Shown here in pieces: positions 26,401-40,158 of a stretch of 64,000 nucleotides of DNA. A program made the position numbers and the translations under genes. The notes beneath the pieces were generated by a model. It made no database searches. It was not told the DNA's origin and saw only the letters and a program-made list of their open reading frames with translations. Numbering within the stretch: position 1 is the first letter of the stretch; each line of letters starts with the position of its first letter. The stretch lies in contig NW_019775413.1 of assembly GCF_001039355.2 (NCBI RefSeq), positions 1,432,745 through 1,496,744 of the forward strand, read 5' to 3'. The stretch comes from Lingula anatina. Its lineage: Eukaryota; Brachiopoda; Lingulata; Lingulida; Lingulidae.

Positions 26401-28911
26401 GAAATAATTTCGTCAAAGTCTTTCCCTCGTTCAACAAATTGCCCAGACTAAAATTAAGGAGCTACTGGTAGTAATCGATACTGTTGTCTATCTACTTGTC
26501 TTCTCTGATTGAAAAAATTAAGACCCCCGCTTTTTCTTCCTTGGTTAACCATTCGTTCATGCGGTTAAGCTTTTCTGCCGCGTTTAAGTGATGTCTTACT
26601 GTAAGTTCAGGTAGCAAGCGCAGCTCCTTTGTCCGCAGTTTTTTACCAGATTGAGCAAGTCGCGCGATTTTTTCTCTTTTTTGTAGATGCATCAATGGTT
26701 AAAAATGATCTTGAAATTAAACCTATGGATTAGTAACTCTGAGAAGTTTCTGGTTAGCCGACAATTAAACCCAATATCTTTCCTCTATTTTTACAACTAA
26801 ATAACACTGGAGACAATATACTAGACAGCTGAGCAGATAAGGGAAAAACGCTGCTTTCCTTACAAGCGACAAAACGCTACATGCGGCTTGATAGATTGCG
26901 ACAACAAAAAGAGAAAACTAGATGCCCCTAAATCAAAGGAAAAATTGAAACCTAACCAGAATTACAGATAATTGCAATTAACGCAGGGTAAAAACCAACT
27001 GCGTGGAATAGATCGCAAAGATATTCCATCTTCTAAAACGCTGCGCAAAACAAACCCATAGTCATGAACCTCTTTTGGTGATTTATTGAATGCCCCGAGG
27101 TGGTTTTTCTAAAGAAGAGAAGGACGAAAAATTGGTTGAGCACGAAGAAAGAATTCAATTCCTGTGGCATATATATTTTCAGATAAAAATCAACAAACAC
27201 CCTGTCGAAAGATGAAAGAAAGGTTAGCCAAGCGGTGGATAAGCACGGGGGACGTCTAAAGATAATTCCCTTGACGTTTCAATCTCGCTGTACAAACGGA
27301 GAGTAAATGATATCAGATTGTAAGCACTGGGTGTAACGCGGACCATTTCTTGCACGGCTGAGGGAGATTTAGTCAAAGATCACAACCTCCTATTGAAGGG
27401 GAATCTTCTCCCTCTGTATGGCCGTTGATTGCCCAGGGAGTGTTCGGATTACGATAAGCGTAAGGTTAGATAAACATGAAAAGTATTTTGCAATTCTCAA
27501 CTTCTGCTTTTATTGGTGCTTCTTCAACCCAGTCTAAGTGACAGATACGGGGAAGAAAGAAACTGGCAGCGTGAAGGTATTATTTATTGGCACATAACCC
27601 TAGGCAAAACACACACTGTGTATGTAGGCCTACCCAGGCCCCCTTTACAGAAAGAAAAAATGAATAAAACCGAAAAGAAATAATATATACTTGCTAAATG
27701 ATGCCAAAAATGGTCGTCCTTTTGTACACCAAAAATAACATTCTGGAAATGGCTTCATTTCCCCCAGAAGAGCGATGAAAAATATTATAAGACGACAATA
27801 AATTCCGTGAGCGCTATTTCATCTTCATAATATCTCAAAAACTTTGAATCTCATTGCCATTTCGAAGGGGTATGTGCTAATAGTATATCTTCGCCATCAG
27901 TCACTGTAACAAGAATCTAACATAGGGGGGTCGACAGTGATAGAACACATGCTGAAGATGAAGACTATCGTCCGAAGGATCGAGTTCGCAGAGAGAAAAA
28001 AAAGAACATGGGACCCCTGAAATTCAACCTGAACCCACCGAAGATGATTTAGTGTTTTTGTTGGGGATTCCATACGTCCAGTCTTCCACGATATTGTGCA
28101 GTGCAAACAGTGACCGCCTAAGCATATCGGAATGGCGGAATCAACGAACCAATAATAATATATATTGACTATGAAGACTGACAGTTCTCCAGATTTCATT
28201 TTTGTTACTGATCGCATGTCTGTTTATGTAAGAAATGTCTGTATGATACATTTGGCCTTCTTACTGACCCATAAAAGGCAAAAACACATTAAAAATATAA
28301 TATAGGTAGATAATATTGTATTTTGATAATGCATTTCGTCAACATGATTTAATGCTCCTTTTAGGGAACTATGGACAGTATTTTCAGCTTGAGGAATTAC
28401 TGCTCCAAATATTTTTGAATAAATTTGCTTTCTTTTAATTCAATAATTTGAGCATACAATGAGTTACAAGACAGGAATGTCTCTTCGGAAATATGTACTT
28501 CAGCTTTTGATAAAATTTTTCTTTTAACTCTTGCTTGTATGAAAAATGAATGACAAAATTTTAGCAACCTACTCCCCTTCCCTCCATTCCAATAAATATC
28601 AGTTTTATCTCACGCATATATCCTTTTATTCCTTCAAAGCAATAAAACATAACACTTAGGTTTCTTTCATCTCTGGAAACATACACCACTGGGGGAAAAC
28701 CCTTTAGTCCAGGCAGACAAACGGAGGTTGTGTGTCCTACCTAATTATAGTATTGACATTGCTAACAAGCCCCATCAATCAACTAGTCTAGCTTCAAATG
28801 CCCTGTCAACATGTACCTTAGCAGCAGCCCCTAGGTAGCAATAGTTTAAAAAAATGATACGACATTCACGTACTGGGACTGGTGACAATGTCAAAATGAA
28901 CTGGGACGCGA
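23492..28911. other. Gene desert, part 3
   Basis: No gene was supported. Weak exon-like items: AAGATGGC at 24251-24258 opening a 48-codon frame to a stop at 24398-24400; a consensus CAG|GTGAGT donor near 24679; and a Lys/Leu/Glu-rich minus-strand frame at 26492-26692. None has a recognisable domain or a matching partner exon. Confidence 0.4.
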
Positions 28912-28914
28912 TGT

Positions 28915-28967
<53 letters not shown>

Positions 28968-28990
28968 ACCTGTGTGTGTGTGTGTGCGTG
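28912..28990. repeat. TG microsatellite
   Basis: A run of about 35 TG units with a short interruption (GCACC) near 28967. Open frames across it on both strands are artefacts of the repeat. Confidence 0.97.
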
Positions 28991-29928
28991 TTTATATACA
29001 GTCTCTGAACAGGGTAATGCAGTCCACACTTTCAGATTTAAATAGATGTCACTTACATACTTCTCATGTAGAACAACATTTAATTGTTTATCTCTATTTA
29101 ACATGTCTTGTATAGGCCTGTGTATGGGCCTGTGTAAGATACACAAATAGGGCAACATTAAAAGAAATTTAAGAAGATACAAATTTTCACAATGATAGTA
29201 GGTAATCTAGGTGCCTAATGGGATTTGTTACTCCACCAGCATCTTTTTTTCTACCAAATAGTGTTTTTCTTTTAATATATAAAATGTCTATGTACTTAGT
29301 ATTGTCTAACAATGATGATAAAGCCAAATTCAAATCAAAATTCAAATCATCAAGTTATAAATAAATACTACAAAACAAAGAAGATATTTGATGTTATTTT
29401 ATTATAATGTTAAATTTTCTACGAAATTACACTTTAGAAAAATACTTATTTATCACATTTGGAATGAAGTTACCATTTTAGACAATATGTTAATATGTTC
29501 AAAAACACGTTTCATTTGATTAATATCATAGTATACTGAATCCAAAATGCAAACATCTGAAATGATGAACTCAATCCATCTTCCAGGGAAAGGTTCCTGC
29601 CTCCTTGGCAAGGCACCTCAAATAAACGGAAAGTGTTCTTCCTGCTCAGCAGGTTAAAAAAGTGAAATCTCATATTTTAGTAATAATAAAAATGCAAATA
29701 TTGTCACTTTTATGTATGCAGTGTTCAATAAATATAAACAAGTATGTAAGAAGATAAAATTCTCAGGCAAGTTAGTCATATATATATAAAATACTGACTG
29801 TAAGCTATAACTGTTATGAATTTTCTGAGATGTACTATTCATCCTTCTCTTAGTCCTATCTCCATCACTGACTTGATATATTAACTAAATAGTGATATCA
29901 GCACTGATCACTGGTGTTATTTGGCATT

Positions 29929-31185
29929 TCAATTACTCTCTGGTGGTGATTCACTTCCAACATTGGGATCTGACAGGTTTTGGGCGTTATCAGTAGTTTC
30001 TGACTTTTCATCTTCCAGATTAGCTACTTGTTGTGTTGGGATATTGCTGTCATGCTCACTTGGTTCATGAACAGTGGTCTTATCTGTTTCATGATCAGCA
30101 GTTTCATGACCACTTGTTTCATGACCATTTTCCCCATGACCATTTTCATCATGACCATGGGCACTTCCCTGATCACTGAAATCATACAGGTGCTCCGAGG
30201 ATGCTGCCTGGATGAGGATGGTTGGAGCCAGTGATGGTGAGGCATTGACTGGTTTCTCTACTGGGACTTCCTCATCCCATCGGTGATATGAAGACACCAT
30301 ACTGGGGGTCTCAGATATGGATGGGGTGGACTCTGGGTACCTTTTCCTCAGAATGTCCAGAATCATTTGACTGTCCTGTTCATGGTTATAAGTTTCATCA
30401 TCAAAGTCCTGCAGTCTGTTGTCACCTTGGGTGGATGACATAGATTTTTGGGTACCCGTCACAATATCACTCCCTAATACTGTCCTTTCATCCTCCTCAC
30501 TGGCCATGCCCTCCATTTCTGATGTCACCTCTATGTATGACACCCTGTCGGATAGTTCTTTCTCAACCACCTGATCTCTGATGGAGTCTTTATTACTGGA
30601 TTTAGATTTGGCACTGCTCTTCTGTGATTTCACACTGGATCTGGTTGAGCGCTTAGAGCGACTGGATGACGAGCGCCCTTCAATGGCTGCCTCGATGCGT
30701 TTGAGAAGTGGTGTTTTGGCCACCTCCTCAGAGTCTCCTATTGCTGGGTTTGTGTCCTTTGTGGCATTACTTACTCTACTTGGGCCACGGGATGTGCCAG
30801 ATGCCCGTGATTTTGAGGTGACATGTTCTTCTTCCTTCTCCTCTTCACCCTCCCAATCTTCCTCACTTTCCTCAGATGTCTCCTCATCAGAGACATTAGA
30901 GAGAGCTTGGGAAACCAGAGAACCTGGCTTGCTCCGACGTTTGGAGCCTCTTGACTGTGAAAGCTCCTCAGTTCCAGTTTTGATGGTTGAAGTCTCCTCA
31001 TCCTCATCTTCTTCCTCCTCCTCATCCCCTTCCAGTATCCTCTCAAGTTCATCATCTGCAGTTGGGGTGAACATGTTCTGCTCCCTGACATTGCTGACCG
31101 GAGAAGGTGTCCTTGATGTGACCTTGACCTCTGGAGGAGCTGGGGTGTTAGTGACACTGCGCATCTTCTGCTCAAGAGCCAACTC
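29929..31185 (-). CDS. HEATR4-like exon 15 (last): acidic tail, stop
   Basis: Acceptor CTACTTCAAG|GAG, entered in phase 0, reading to TGA at 29929-29931. It encodes 418 residues rich in Glu, Asp and Ser (acidic runs of E/D around 31000-31030 and 30835-30890), then a HisGlu/Thr repeat (HGHDENGHGENGHETSGHET at about 30100-30160). It appears intrinsically disordered. The 204-codon plus-strand frame at 30581-31195 is the shadow of this composition. A possible AATAAA lies at 29403-29398 on this strand. Confidence 0.85.
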   Translation of the reverse strand, partial: ELALEQKMRSVTNTPAPPEVKVTSRTPSPVSNVREQNMFTPTADDELERILEGDEEEEEDEDEETSTIKTGTEELSQSRGSKRRSKPGSLVSQALSNVSDEETSEESEEDWEGEEEKEEEHVTSKSRASGTSRGPSRVSNATKDTNPAIGDSEEVAKTPLLKRIEAAIEGRSSSSRSKRSTRSSVKSQKSSAKSKSSNKDSIRDQVVEKELSDRVSYIEVTSEMEGMASEEDERTVLGSDIVTGTQKSMSSTQGDNRLQDFDDETYNHEQDSQMILDILRKRYPESTPSISETPSMVSSYHRWDEEVPVEKPVNASPSLAPTILIQAASSEHLYDFSDQGSAHGHDENGHGENGHETSGHETADHETDKTTVHEPSEHDSNIPTQQVANLEDEKSETTDNAQNLSDPNVGSESPPESN

Positions 31186-34100
31186 CTTGAAGTAGAAAAT
31201 AAAAATATTGTGTTCATATGATTTTCCAGTAATAATTGGAACTATGGAAAAAATGGAAATCAATAATCATTTATCAATGTGAGAAAAATTGTTTCAAAAT
31301 TATCATTGTTTCCATCACAGGGTTTTCTTAATTGAAAGTATCAGCTACTTGTATGCTATGAAAATAATGTCAAAAAGAACCTCAGTAATGGTCAAATAAA
31401 ATTTACAGTCTCATATATAAACTCTATTCACTAAATGAAACCTAGGACCTCAAAGTAAATACATTTGGTGGTACATGGTATAATGATCTTAAATATAAGG
31501 TCCTGCAGCAAAAGTTCTTTCATATGCTAAACAAATCTCAATAACATTTGTTAAAGTGAAAAATAACCATCATTTGTTTGTTCAAGCAGGTAAAATGGGG
31601 GACAAACAACTTAAACATTGGGCGACATTTGGTTTTGACCAACACATCTTCGAGGGAAAAATTATTGTGGTCACACAAACATGTAGCAGACAATAGGTTT
31701 TAATGAATCAGATGTGAAAGCTAACATTTGATATTGACAGTCAGGACTGGACAAGTATATCATCAGTACTTTCATGTCTGGGTGAGTCATGGAATAGAAC
31801 ATATGTAAAACACCAGAGCCCTGTTCACATCAGAGCTAAATTGGACCTGATTCAGACTGTGTGGCATAGTCAGAAGACCAGACTGTTTAGCATGTCTTTT
31901 TTGTCAACCCGAGTTTTTTTTTTGTCACTTTGTAATCTGGTCATATGATAATATCAGTTTTTTTCTGAGTCTAATTAAGTCCCGATGTGAACACGGCAGA
32001 GCATACACAGACAATGTCAGGATCTTTCTTGCCACCAGGTCAAACATGCAGCACTTGGTACACACATACTCATACATAATGTGAGTCATAATAATAACAA
32101 CTTTACATTCAATGAATTGGAAATAAAACTAATCTGGAGAAGAACAAAAGGTGAATTCTCCATGTGGCTTCCCTGAAGCTGATTATTCCACATGTCTTTA
32201 GTGAAATCAATAAAGTAGGGCACTTCTTATGTTGAAAGCCAGGTTTTCAGTCCATGTGAACTAATATCTTTTAAAAGAAGGATATTAAATGACGGCAATT
32301 AGATTTTCTATAGAAGTGAAAAATTATTGCTGTCATTCAATTTGCATGGTACTTAATCACCACACCTGCAGCCACAGTCCACCAGCAGACCAAGGGATAC
32401 TATTACATACATGTAGTGGTCACACCTGCCTTAACTATAACAGCTAACTGGACACTGGACAGCTCTAACACTGACCGTCAAAGGGACTCATGGATCCACG
32501 ATTTACTATGGCTAAAGCAGGGGAAGGGAGCACCACAAATTTTTGAAGAGCTTTGCTTGGTATCTTTGCATGATTCCCAGTATACACTGCATACTGTACA
32601 TATAGTACATAAAGGTATCCTATCTGGGATTTTTCCCACCGAATCAATTTTTTTCCTTAAAAAAAATTCCTACATAAGAATCAAAGCTTGAATGGTCCCC
32701 ACACTTAGCTTTGATGTTGTACCAGTAGAATGTTTCCTATCAAATGACTGAGTTCTTAATTACTGGCCAGTTACTTAGATCTCCATGTCTTTCTGGGTAA
32801 ACTGAGGATGATCAGTGCAGTATTTCTCATGATATTCAGTCATGTAATATATTGTCAAGGAAATTCATAAAATATATTTCAGTATATCCATCTGATTTCA
32901 CATTGGAATAAAAGGCAAAATATATACATATACATACATGCATACATATACCAGCAGTGTGTGTACTGTAGATGTAGACATATATATAGATATACTAATA
33001 TGGTTACAACAGCCTGAGGTTAAAGAGCAAAGTTCTATCCCTACATGTCAACATAGTGGATAGATTGGACAAGTTGAGAATGTTGTAAGACGTGTAAGTT
33101 TCTCTCCTCAAGAAGTTCTGGCATACACGAAGTATTAGGAAGCGAGTTAAGATGTGCCTTTAGGGATCTGAGAACAGCAATAATAGCAGCAACTGTCACA
33201 CCTTTCTAAAAAGGGGATTGACAAAAGAATGCCTGAATGACAAGGAAGAATGCTTGCGTGATGGTGCCATGTAATTTCCGCACTGAACAATAATAAATTC
33301 TCATAAAGTAACAATAATATGTAACTCTCAGTGTTAGCTACCAAACAATCTTGTTTTTTCTCTCCCTTTTTCTACATAACAATAGACACAATAGTAATTG
33401 AATACCTGGGACTGTGAGTCATACACAGTGCCCCCAAGCTCTCATTTCAGGTAACAGGAAAGAAAAATTAAGATGCTCCATTAATGTGTAAATTCTTATT
33501 TGAAGTCACTGATTAACTGTTGCATTATTAATAAATAAAGAATGAGTCACTAGTCACGGTGTAATACATGGAGGACCTATAATTTCAAAGGAAGAATGAT
33601 TTTTTATCAACCAGATATAGTGTAAAATGGGGGGGGGGGGCAAATCAGTGTGGGGAAACGAGAAAACTTCTGACCACTAATATTTAGATGTCAAAGTAAT
33701 ATTTATATGTCACACGAAGACCAATTTTAAAATGGAGATGGTGTATGTTTGTTTTCTGTGTGGTTGAGATGGGGGAGGGGGGAGGGTTGCTGGTCAAAGG
33801 CTGTTGTGGGGGAACTCACCTCGGCAGGTCCAGGGCGGTACAACATGCGTGCCAGGTTATACTCTTTATCATCGATGGCCTCGTTGACCGTGATCTGGGC
33901 ACAGATGTTGCTTTTGGTACACAGCTTGCGCACCTCATTCTTAATCTGCAGCACCATGTCTGTCTCCTCCGTGGCACTGATGCCGAATGTTGCCAGCGCC
34001 TGGGCAATCTGTCTACAACACATCAAAGGAAAAGATATATTTTTATATCATCATAATTGCAGGCTGCACTCTTTGACTTAGGGCTACTTTTTCATATCAG

Positions 34101-37100
34101 TGTCAACCTACCTAAAATCAAGTTAAAACATGGCTGGCTAAAATATGTTTTCCCACATTAAAAAAAGATGTAAAAAATGAATTAAAATCAATTTTAACCT
34201 ACTAAAAATCAAGTTTTAAGAAAGATAGCTAAAATATGATTTTCCATGTTAAAAAAAGATATAGAAAATGAATTTAAAAACTTATTTTAAAACAAGGTTT
34301 AAACCATACTAAAGCCATAATGTTAAATCAAACCTGAGAATGTCTAAATCAAAACTTTTTGAAACTTCTGCTATGTGACAAATGATATACACATATGGTA
34401 GCACATGTGCGAGCCCGCATGTTAGTATGACCACATCAAAGAAGTATGCAAATGTAAAAGATGTAAGATACTTGGAAAAACAGGTGGTCAATTTGCTGCA
34501 GATTGTGTCCTCGTTTTGTCGGGACACAGCTGATCATGATCATTTTGTGCTCTAAGTAAACTTGTCACACAAAAACTGAGCAGTGCTTTTTCTTTCACAA
34601 ATATTCTTTTTTTAAATTCCCACATGTGTATATGTAATTGATGGGAATCAGAATTTCATGAAGTCTCATATATCATAATATGGATTCCCTTTAAAAAATA
34701 CTTGTAATCAATTTAGCACTGTAGCAGTAGAAGTAGAAAAACTCATTCTACATAGAACATTTTATGGCATTCAATATTTAAACTTGACAAATTACAGAAA
34801 TTGACTCTGAAAAATGATACACCACTAAAAATAGTGATGCTTCATCTCAAATACATTTAGATAAGCATTGACTGCTGCTGCTCCCTATTGTGTTAACAGA
34901 ACACTAAAAAAAAAAAAAAAAAACAGATTTACTTACTTCTTAACCATAGGGTCTGGCTCAACAAGAAACTTGTCCTGCAGTATCTGAGTGACTTCTTCAT
35001 CATTCATGTTCAGTGCAACAATCGTGTGGCATGCCTCGGCACGCACGCCTGCCTGATCCTCGAAACGAAATGCCCAGATGACACAGTCTCTTACTTCCTC
35101 CATCTCTTTACCAATCCTTCCCATTGCTGAATTTTTAATAAATTAAAAAAAATATATGTATCACACTAGAAAATGGATATCAAAATGATAGTAAATTTGT
35201 CAAATTTTCAGTGCAAATATTTTTTCTGTTATTGTGATGGTATCTACAGCATAAAAAGTATGGATTCAAGTCATAAGCAATTGAAAATAAATCACAGTTT
35301 TCACAAAAAAACTTCAGTTCAAGAAGATACTCCACAAAACTTACTTTATACTATTGTGCATTTGTTACCTTTAATGGCATGAGCTTTTATCTTCCAGACT
35401 CTCTCATATGTAGCCAAGTAGACTAGCTTGTCTATCACATCAGGCTCCTCAATCTGAAGCATCCCGGCTGCTTGGCATGCAGCGATCTTAGCCGCAATGT
35501 AGTCATCATCAAAACACTTCAGGAATGATGGAAGCAACTTGGAAGTCATAATTTCTGCAAGTAAAAATACACATCATTATTGATCAGAAACCCTTTTTCA
35601 CTTTAAAAATTCTAATTTCTTAGGCAGAAAGTTAAAATTTTTTATTGCTTTTAATATTTGTAATGTTTGTAATGACAGGAAAATCAATGTAAATCGATAC
35701 TTCATATACATTCTAATCAATTTTAATCTAAAAACAAAAATAAAATTCCGAATATATTTTCCAGTCTATTTCTATGAGTTAAAATAAACCACAAAATTCA
35801 AAGCAGGGGTTCTTACTGAGGTAGCCCACTTTGACAATGGCATCAACTCTGATGTTTGCGTCACTGCTGGTCAACCTCTCTCTGAGTTGGTCATGAATGT
35901 CCTTGCCATGGCCGCTCTTCCCCAGGGTCTGAGCTGCCGCTTTACGCACCTCGCTGTGCCAGTCATTCCACATCAGATAGGTTAACTTCTGAGCTATATC
36001 CTACATAATGGGAATCAACTTATAGTCAATTTATAAGGGACTGTTAAAAATCCATTGTTTATCTGAGAAATAAAATGACCCCAGAAAGGAGATATCTAGT
36101 TTAATTTGTATTTTGTTATTACTTCAAAATAAAAACCAATATCGATTACACATTTGAAACAAAAGTAAGGAACTACATCAGAGGCGGATGGAAGCCATCT
36201 TTTGGGTCCAGAAGATGGTCAGAATTTGTCAAGTTTACACTGACAGGCATCTATTTTTTTTCTGTTGGAAGACATTCAAACATAGAAAATGATTCAACAA
36301 AGATCATTTGGAAGACTGTCAGAAAATATTTTTGGATGTGCCCCTGTACATATAAAGAAAGTCATATCTGTCTTTGCTGTGTTATAGCATACCCTGTTAA
36401 TTTTCCCATACAGTTTTACCATGACCTTGCAGGCCATCACCCTGTGTCTCCAGCTACTGCTGTTCAACTGTTCTGCCAGCATGGAGTATGGCAATGTCTG
36501 AAACAGAATGAATGGCTCACTTACAATATGCAATGTATAGTACGTGAAAAACAGAATAAGCATATGAGTGCATACAAAATGTGTTTTTTGTACATAATAC
36601 TAAAACACATATTCTCTTAACATACAACGATTTAGGATTTACTGGTAAGTTGAAAATTTTCATAACTAATTGCTTAATGTTTCATGACATCATCTAAAAA
36701 ATACATATTTATTTTTCTCGTTTGTTTTTTAGATAAATAACATCTTGTGCATCTTGGTGGGGGGGGGGGGGGGTTGATGGATGACATGAGTGTGCACACT
36801 TTTTGGTACATAAATATTCATCTGCTACTGTTTTTAAAATTTCAATAATTTAAAGATATTCTACAGCTCTTACAGAGTTAACACTAAGCCTGGCTAGAAG
36901 ATGGGCACATCTCTCATGGCTGATCAGATCCTCCTGAGTCATCAGCTGATGGACCAGCTCACCCACCACCTCAGAGTCACACACACCAAAGTGGGCCAAA
37001 CACTGGGCAGCAGCCCAACGGTCCACAGACTTCTCTTTCCTCAGAGTTTCTCTCAAAATCTTTTCTCCCTAGAAGTAAAGGAGTGGTTTTCAGAATTCTA

Positions 37101-40100
37101 AGAAAATAAAGCAGAAGATCATTTTGAAACCCATACTAATCTGATGCAAAAAAGAAAACCAAATCTGAAAAACTGTTAAACTTTGTAAGAGAATGTTTTA
37201 ACTTTTATTTAATAGCCTTGTATATATTTCATCATATATTTCATTATATTTCCATCCAGTTCTAAGTCACTTTAAACTACACAACAGAATCCTTACCTCA
37301 GGATGTGGCCTATTCAGAGAAAACAGTGTGATAGCAGCTGCCCTGCGGACGTGCTGGTTTGTATCTTGAAGCAGACACTCCAAAGCCACGAACAATTTCT
37401 CAGGCAGCGTGCTGACGTGATCCTCCTCCTCTACATGTGAGTGAATCTGTATCCCTGGCTCTGGGGGAGGTCTATACTCTGCTGCCTTAGCAATGGTGGT
37501 AATGGCCTTCAGCCGGACATGTGGGTGTAAGTCCTGCATGTCCACTATGAGGTCATCAGGGGTGCTGTCTGCATACCGGTCATTCAGGTTCCAGCGATGC
37601 TTCCAGTCATCAACTGAGGAAAAATGATGCGACTCATCAGTTTTATAGTGAGACAGACAAATAATAGTGCACTATTACTATTAAAAAGTTACTGGTATTA
37701 TTTGTGTCCACAAATGGGAAAGCTAGCAATGTTTAGAAATGCCTCATTGGACAGGGATTTATTCAGTCTTTTATTTAGAAGTCTGGTCATTCTATGGCTT
37801 CAAATGATTGAGTTTTGACATGAATCATTTGTCTTTATAAAATATTAAGAAGATTTGAAAAAAATAAATTAGATTATACTTGGTGTATGCTTACCAATTC
37901 TCAAAAGAGACAAATTCCCTTTCTTGATCTTCCGTAGTTTTGTTGGATCTGGAAGATTGTCGTCTTCTAAGTCAGCTCCAGGCTGTTTTAAGTTCAGCAA
38001 CTCAGCAGTGTCCTGCAATTTTAAAAAAGCCCAATGATAACAAATTCTGATGATTCAAAAATGCATTTATTCACTGTATTGACAAAAGTTTACCCAGATT
38101 CAATATAATTTCTTTTTAGCTCATTTAAAGTACCATGATAATAATTTGAAATAAAATCTATAAAATCACCTTATTAGTCTCACAACTGGTGGAAAAATAA
38201 ATTTGAAAAAAAAAAAAGATTAAGTTCAACATGTATTTTAATACAATATTCCATCTTTTAAAAGAATAAAACTAAGAACTATAGCTCCTAACTATTTACA
38301 TCAATAGGTTCGGGTAGGTCCTTCCACCTGTGTAAACCCTTGGTGATCTTCTTGCTCTTCTTGGCTTCCTTGAGACGCTTTTGTCTCTCCTCATCTGTTT
38401 CTGGGAACCAGGATTCTGGGTCGTCTGGATATTTTCTCTGCAAAACTTTCCTGTACCTGTTCAGATTTTCCAGGACAATTTTGCTTTTGTCGCCAAACAC
38501 CTGATGTACCTGCTTAGTTCCTGGATGTTCAAAAAAAGTTTTGTTACAGCAGTAGCACTTAAAATTCTGACCTTAATCTTAGAACTCTAAACTTACTAAT
38601 GGATGCATGTATGTACACAAGAAAAATATATTTTCATACATTTATAAACAAAGGTAAACATCAATTTGTTCATAACCTACAAATGTGTACACCAACAGAG
38701 CTACAAATTAAATATAAATTACTTCATTTAAAGAACAAATAAATATTTCAAGAGCATCCTTTTTTTTCAGATACATCTGAATTTTCTAAGAGGGTGTGTC
38801 CTTTTTTAACCTTTTGTATGTGTCAAGCAAATTTGAAGCTTGATTCAACCTGTCTATGTCAAGTTTTGCCCACCTGTAAGCCACTCCTGCTGGAACATGT
38901 TGTCTGTCATGAACATCTTTTCTCCACAGTGGGGATTCATGAAGTCATTCAAGGTGGGTGGCGGGAGAGATTTCCTGGGGATAACCTCAATGTTTCCTGC
39001 AGTTCTGTTGATGGCTAAAAAATTAGAAAAAAAAAATTAAAATAATATGAAATATATATTACCAAGGGGGTATTTGTGGCTGTATATTTCATGCAACAAA
39101 TAAAACATGCCAAATTTTGGAATTAAAAAAAATAAAGTAAGCATAACTTTCTTCAAAGAGGTAAAATTTAAATTTATGATTTCTATCAATACCTACACAA
39201 ATTTTGGTACAGCAAAACCAAAAAAAAAAAAAAAATCACCATATTGTAAAGTAAAATATTTTAGATAATTCAAAATATAATGACATATCTGCACAACCTA
39301 TTCGAAGCTGGTTGAAATAAGCTACTACTCTGCGTGTCTGATACTGACATTAGTACTTTGCAGGTCCTTCTCACAAATAGTCACAACCAATGCACAACAT
39401 CTCTCGTTCACAACAAGCACAATTGGAAATAGAAATACTCCATGTACCATATGAAGTATTGTACATCTAAAACTTTTTTTCTCTATTACATAGAGCCTCA
39501 GTACATATAAGCATACATGTATAATATATACATATAACAATCTTGGGTGTCACAACATATAACTTTTCTTAAATATAAAGGATTGTTTTTTTAAATTGAA
39601 AACAATAATTGTAATAAAAGTAGCTGCTTTGTGGGCATTACATACAACACAAACTGGTACACTAATAATAGTGGCACGGAAATGGACACAACTGCACAGT
39701 TTACATGAGCATTTTTCTTACGTTTTAAAAGAGGAATTAGAATTGACAAAGAAAAGCCTGGAATAACCACAGTAAGCAAACTTTCTGGACCATGAGTAGT
39801 CACAAGATTGACATTTTGTGATCTAGATTTTTTCTTGCTAATCTAAATGACCAATTTTCAGAGAGGAAATATCTAAAAGTTTACAGCAACCAGTAGAACA
39901 TTTTCTTCATTTCAGAGAATCTATAACAACAAAAGCAGAAATAATTATATACTTCATGTCATCTTACCCATTTCCGTCAATAAACCAACTTAGTAAAACA
40001 GAAAAGGGAAACATGTACATTTTGTGAGACAAAGTCATGCACACATATATTTATATCTCCTCCATATCGTGTACTACATGATCACATTAGTAAAGTAACT

Positions 40101-40123
40101 TGACAAACACAATATATAGGTTC

Positions 40124-40158
<35 letters not shown>

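Noticed and set aside
27897-28217. 106-codon minus-strand frame
   Set aside because: No family resemblance and no supporting splice sites.
28775-29182. 135-codon minus-strand frame
   Set aside because: Largely the TG microsatellite translated as a His-Thr repeat.
30581-31195. 204-codon plus-strand open frame
   Set aside because: It is antisense to the acidic last exon of the HEATR4-like gene; its Ser/Leu-rich content mirrors Glu/Asp codons read backwards.
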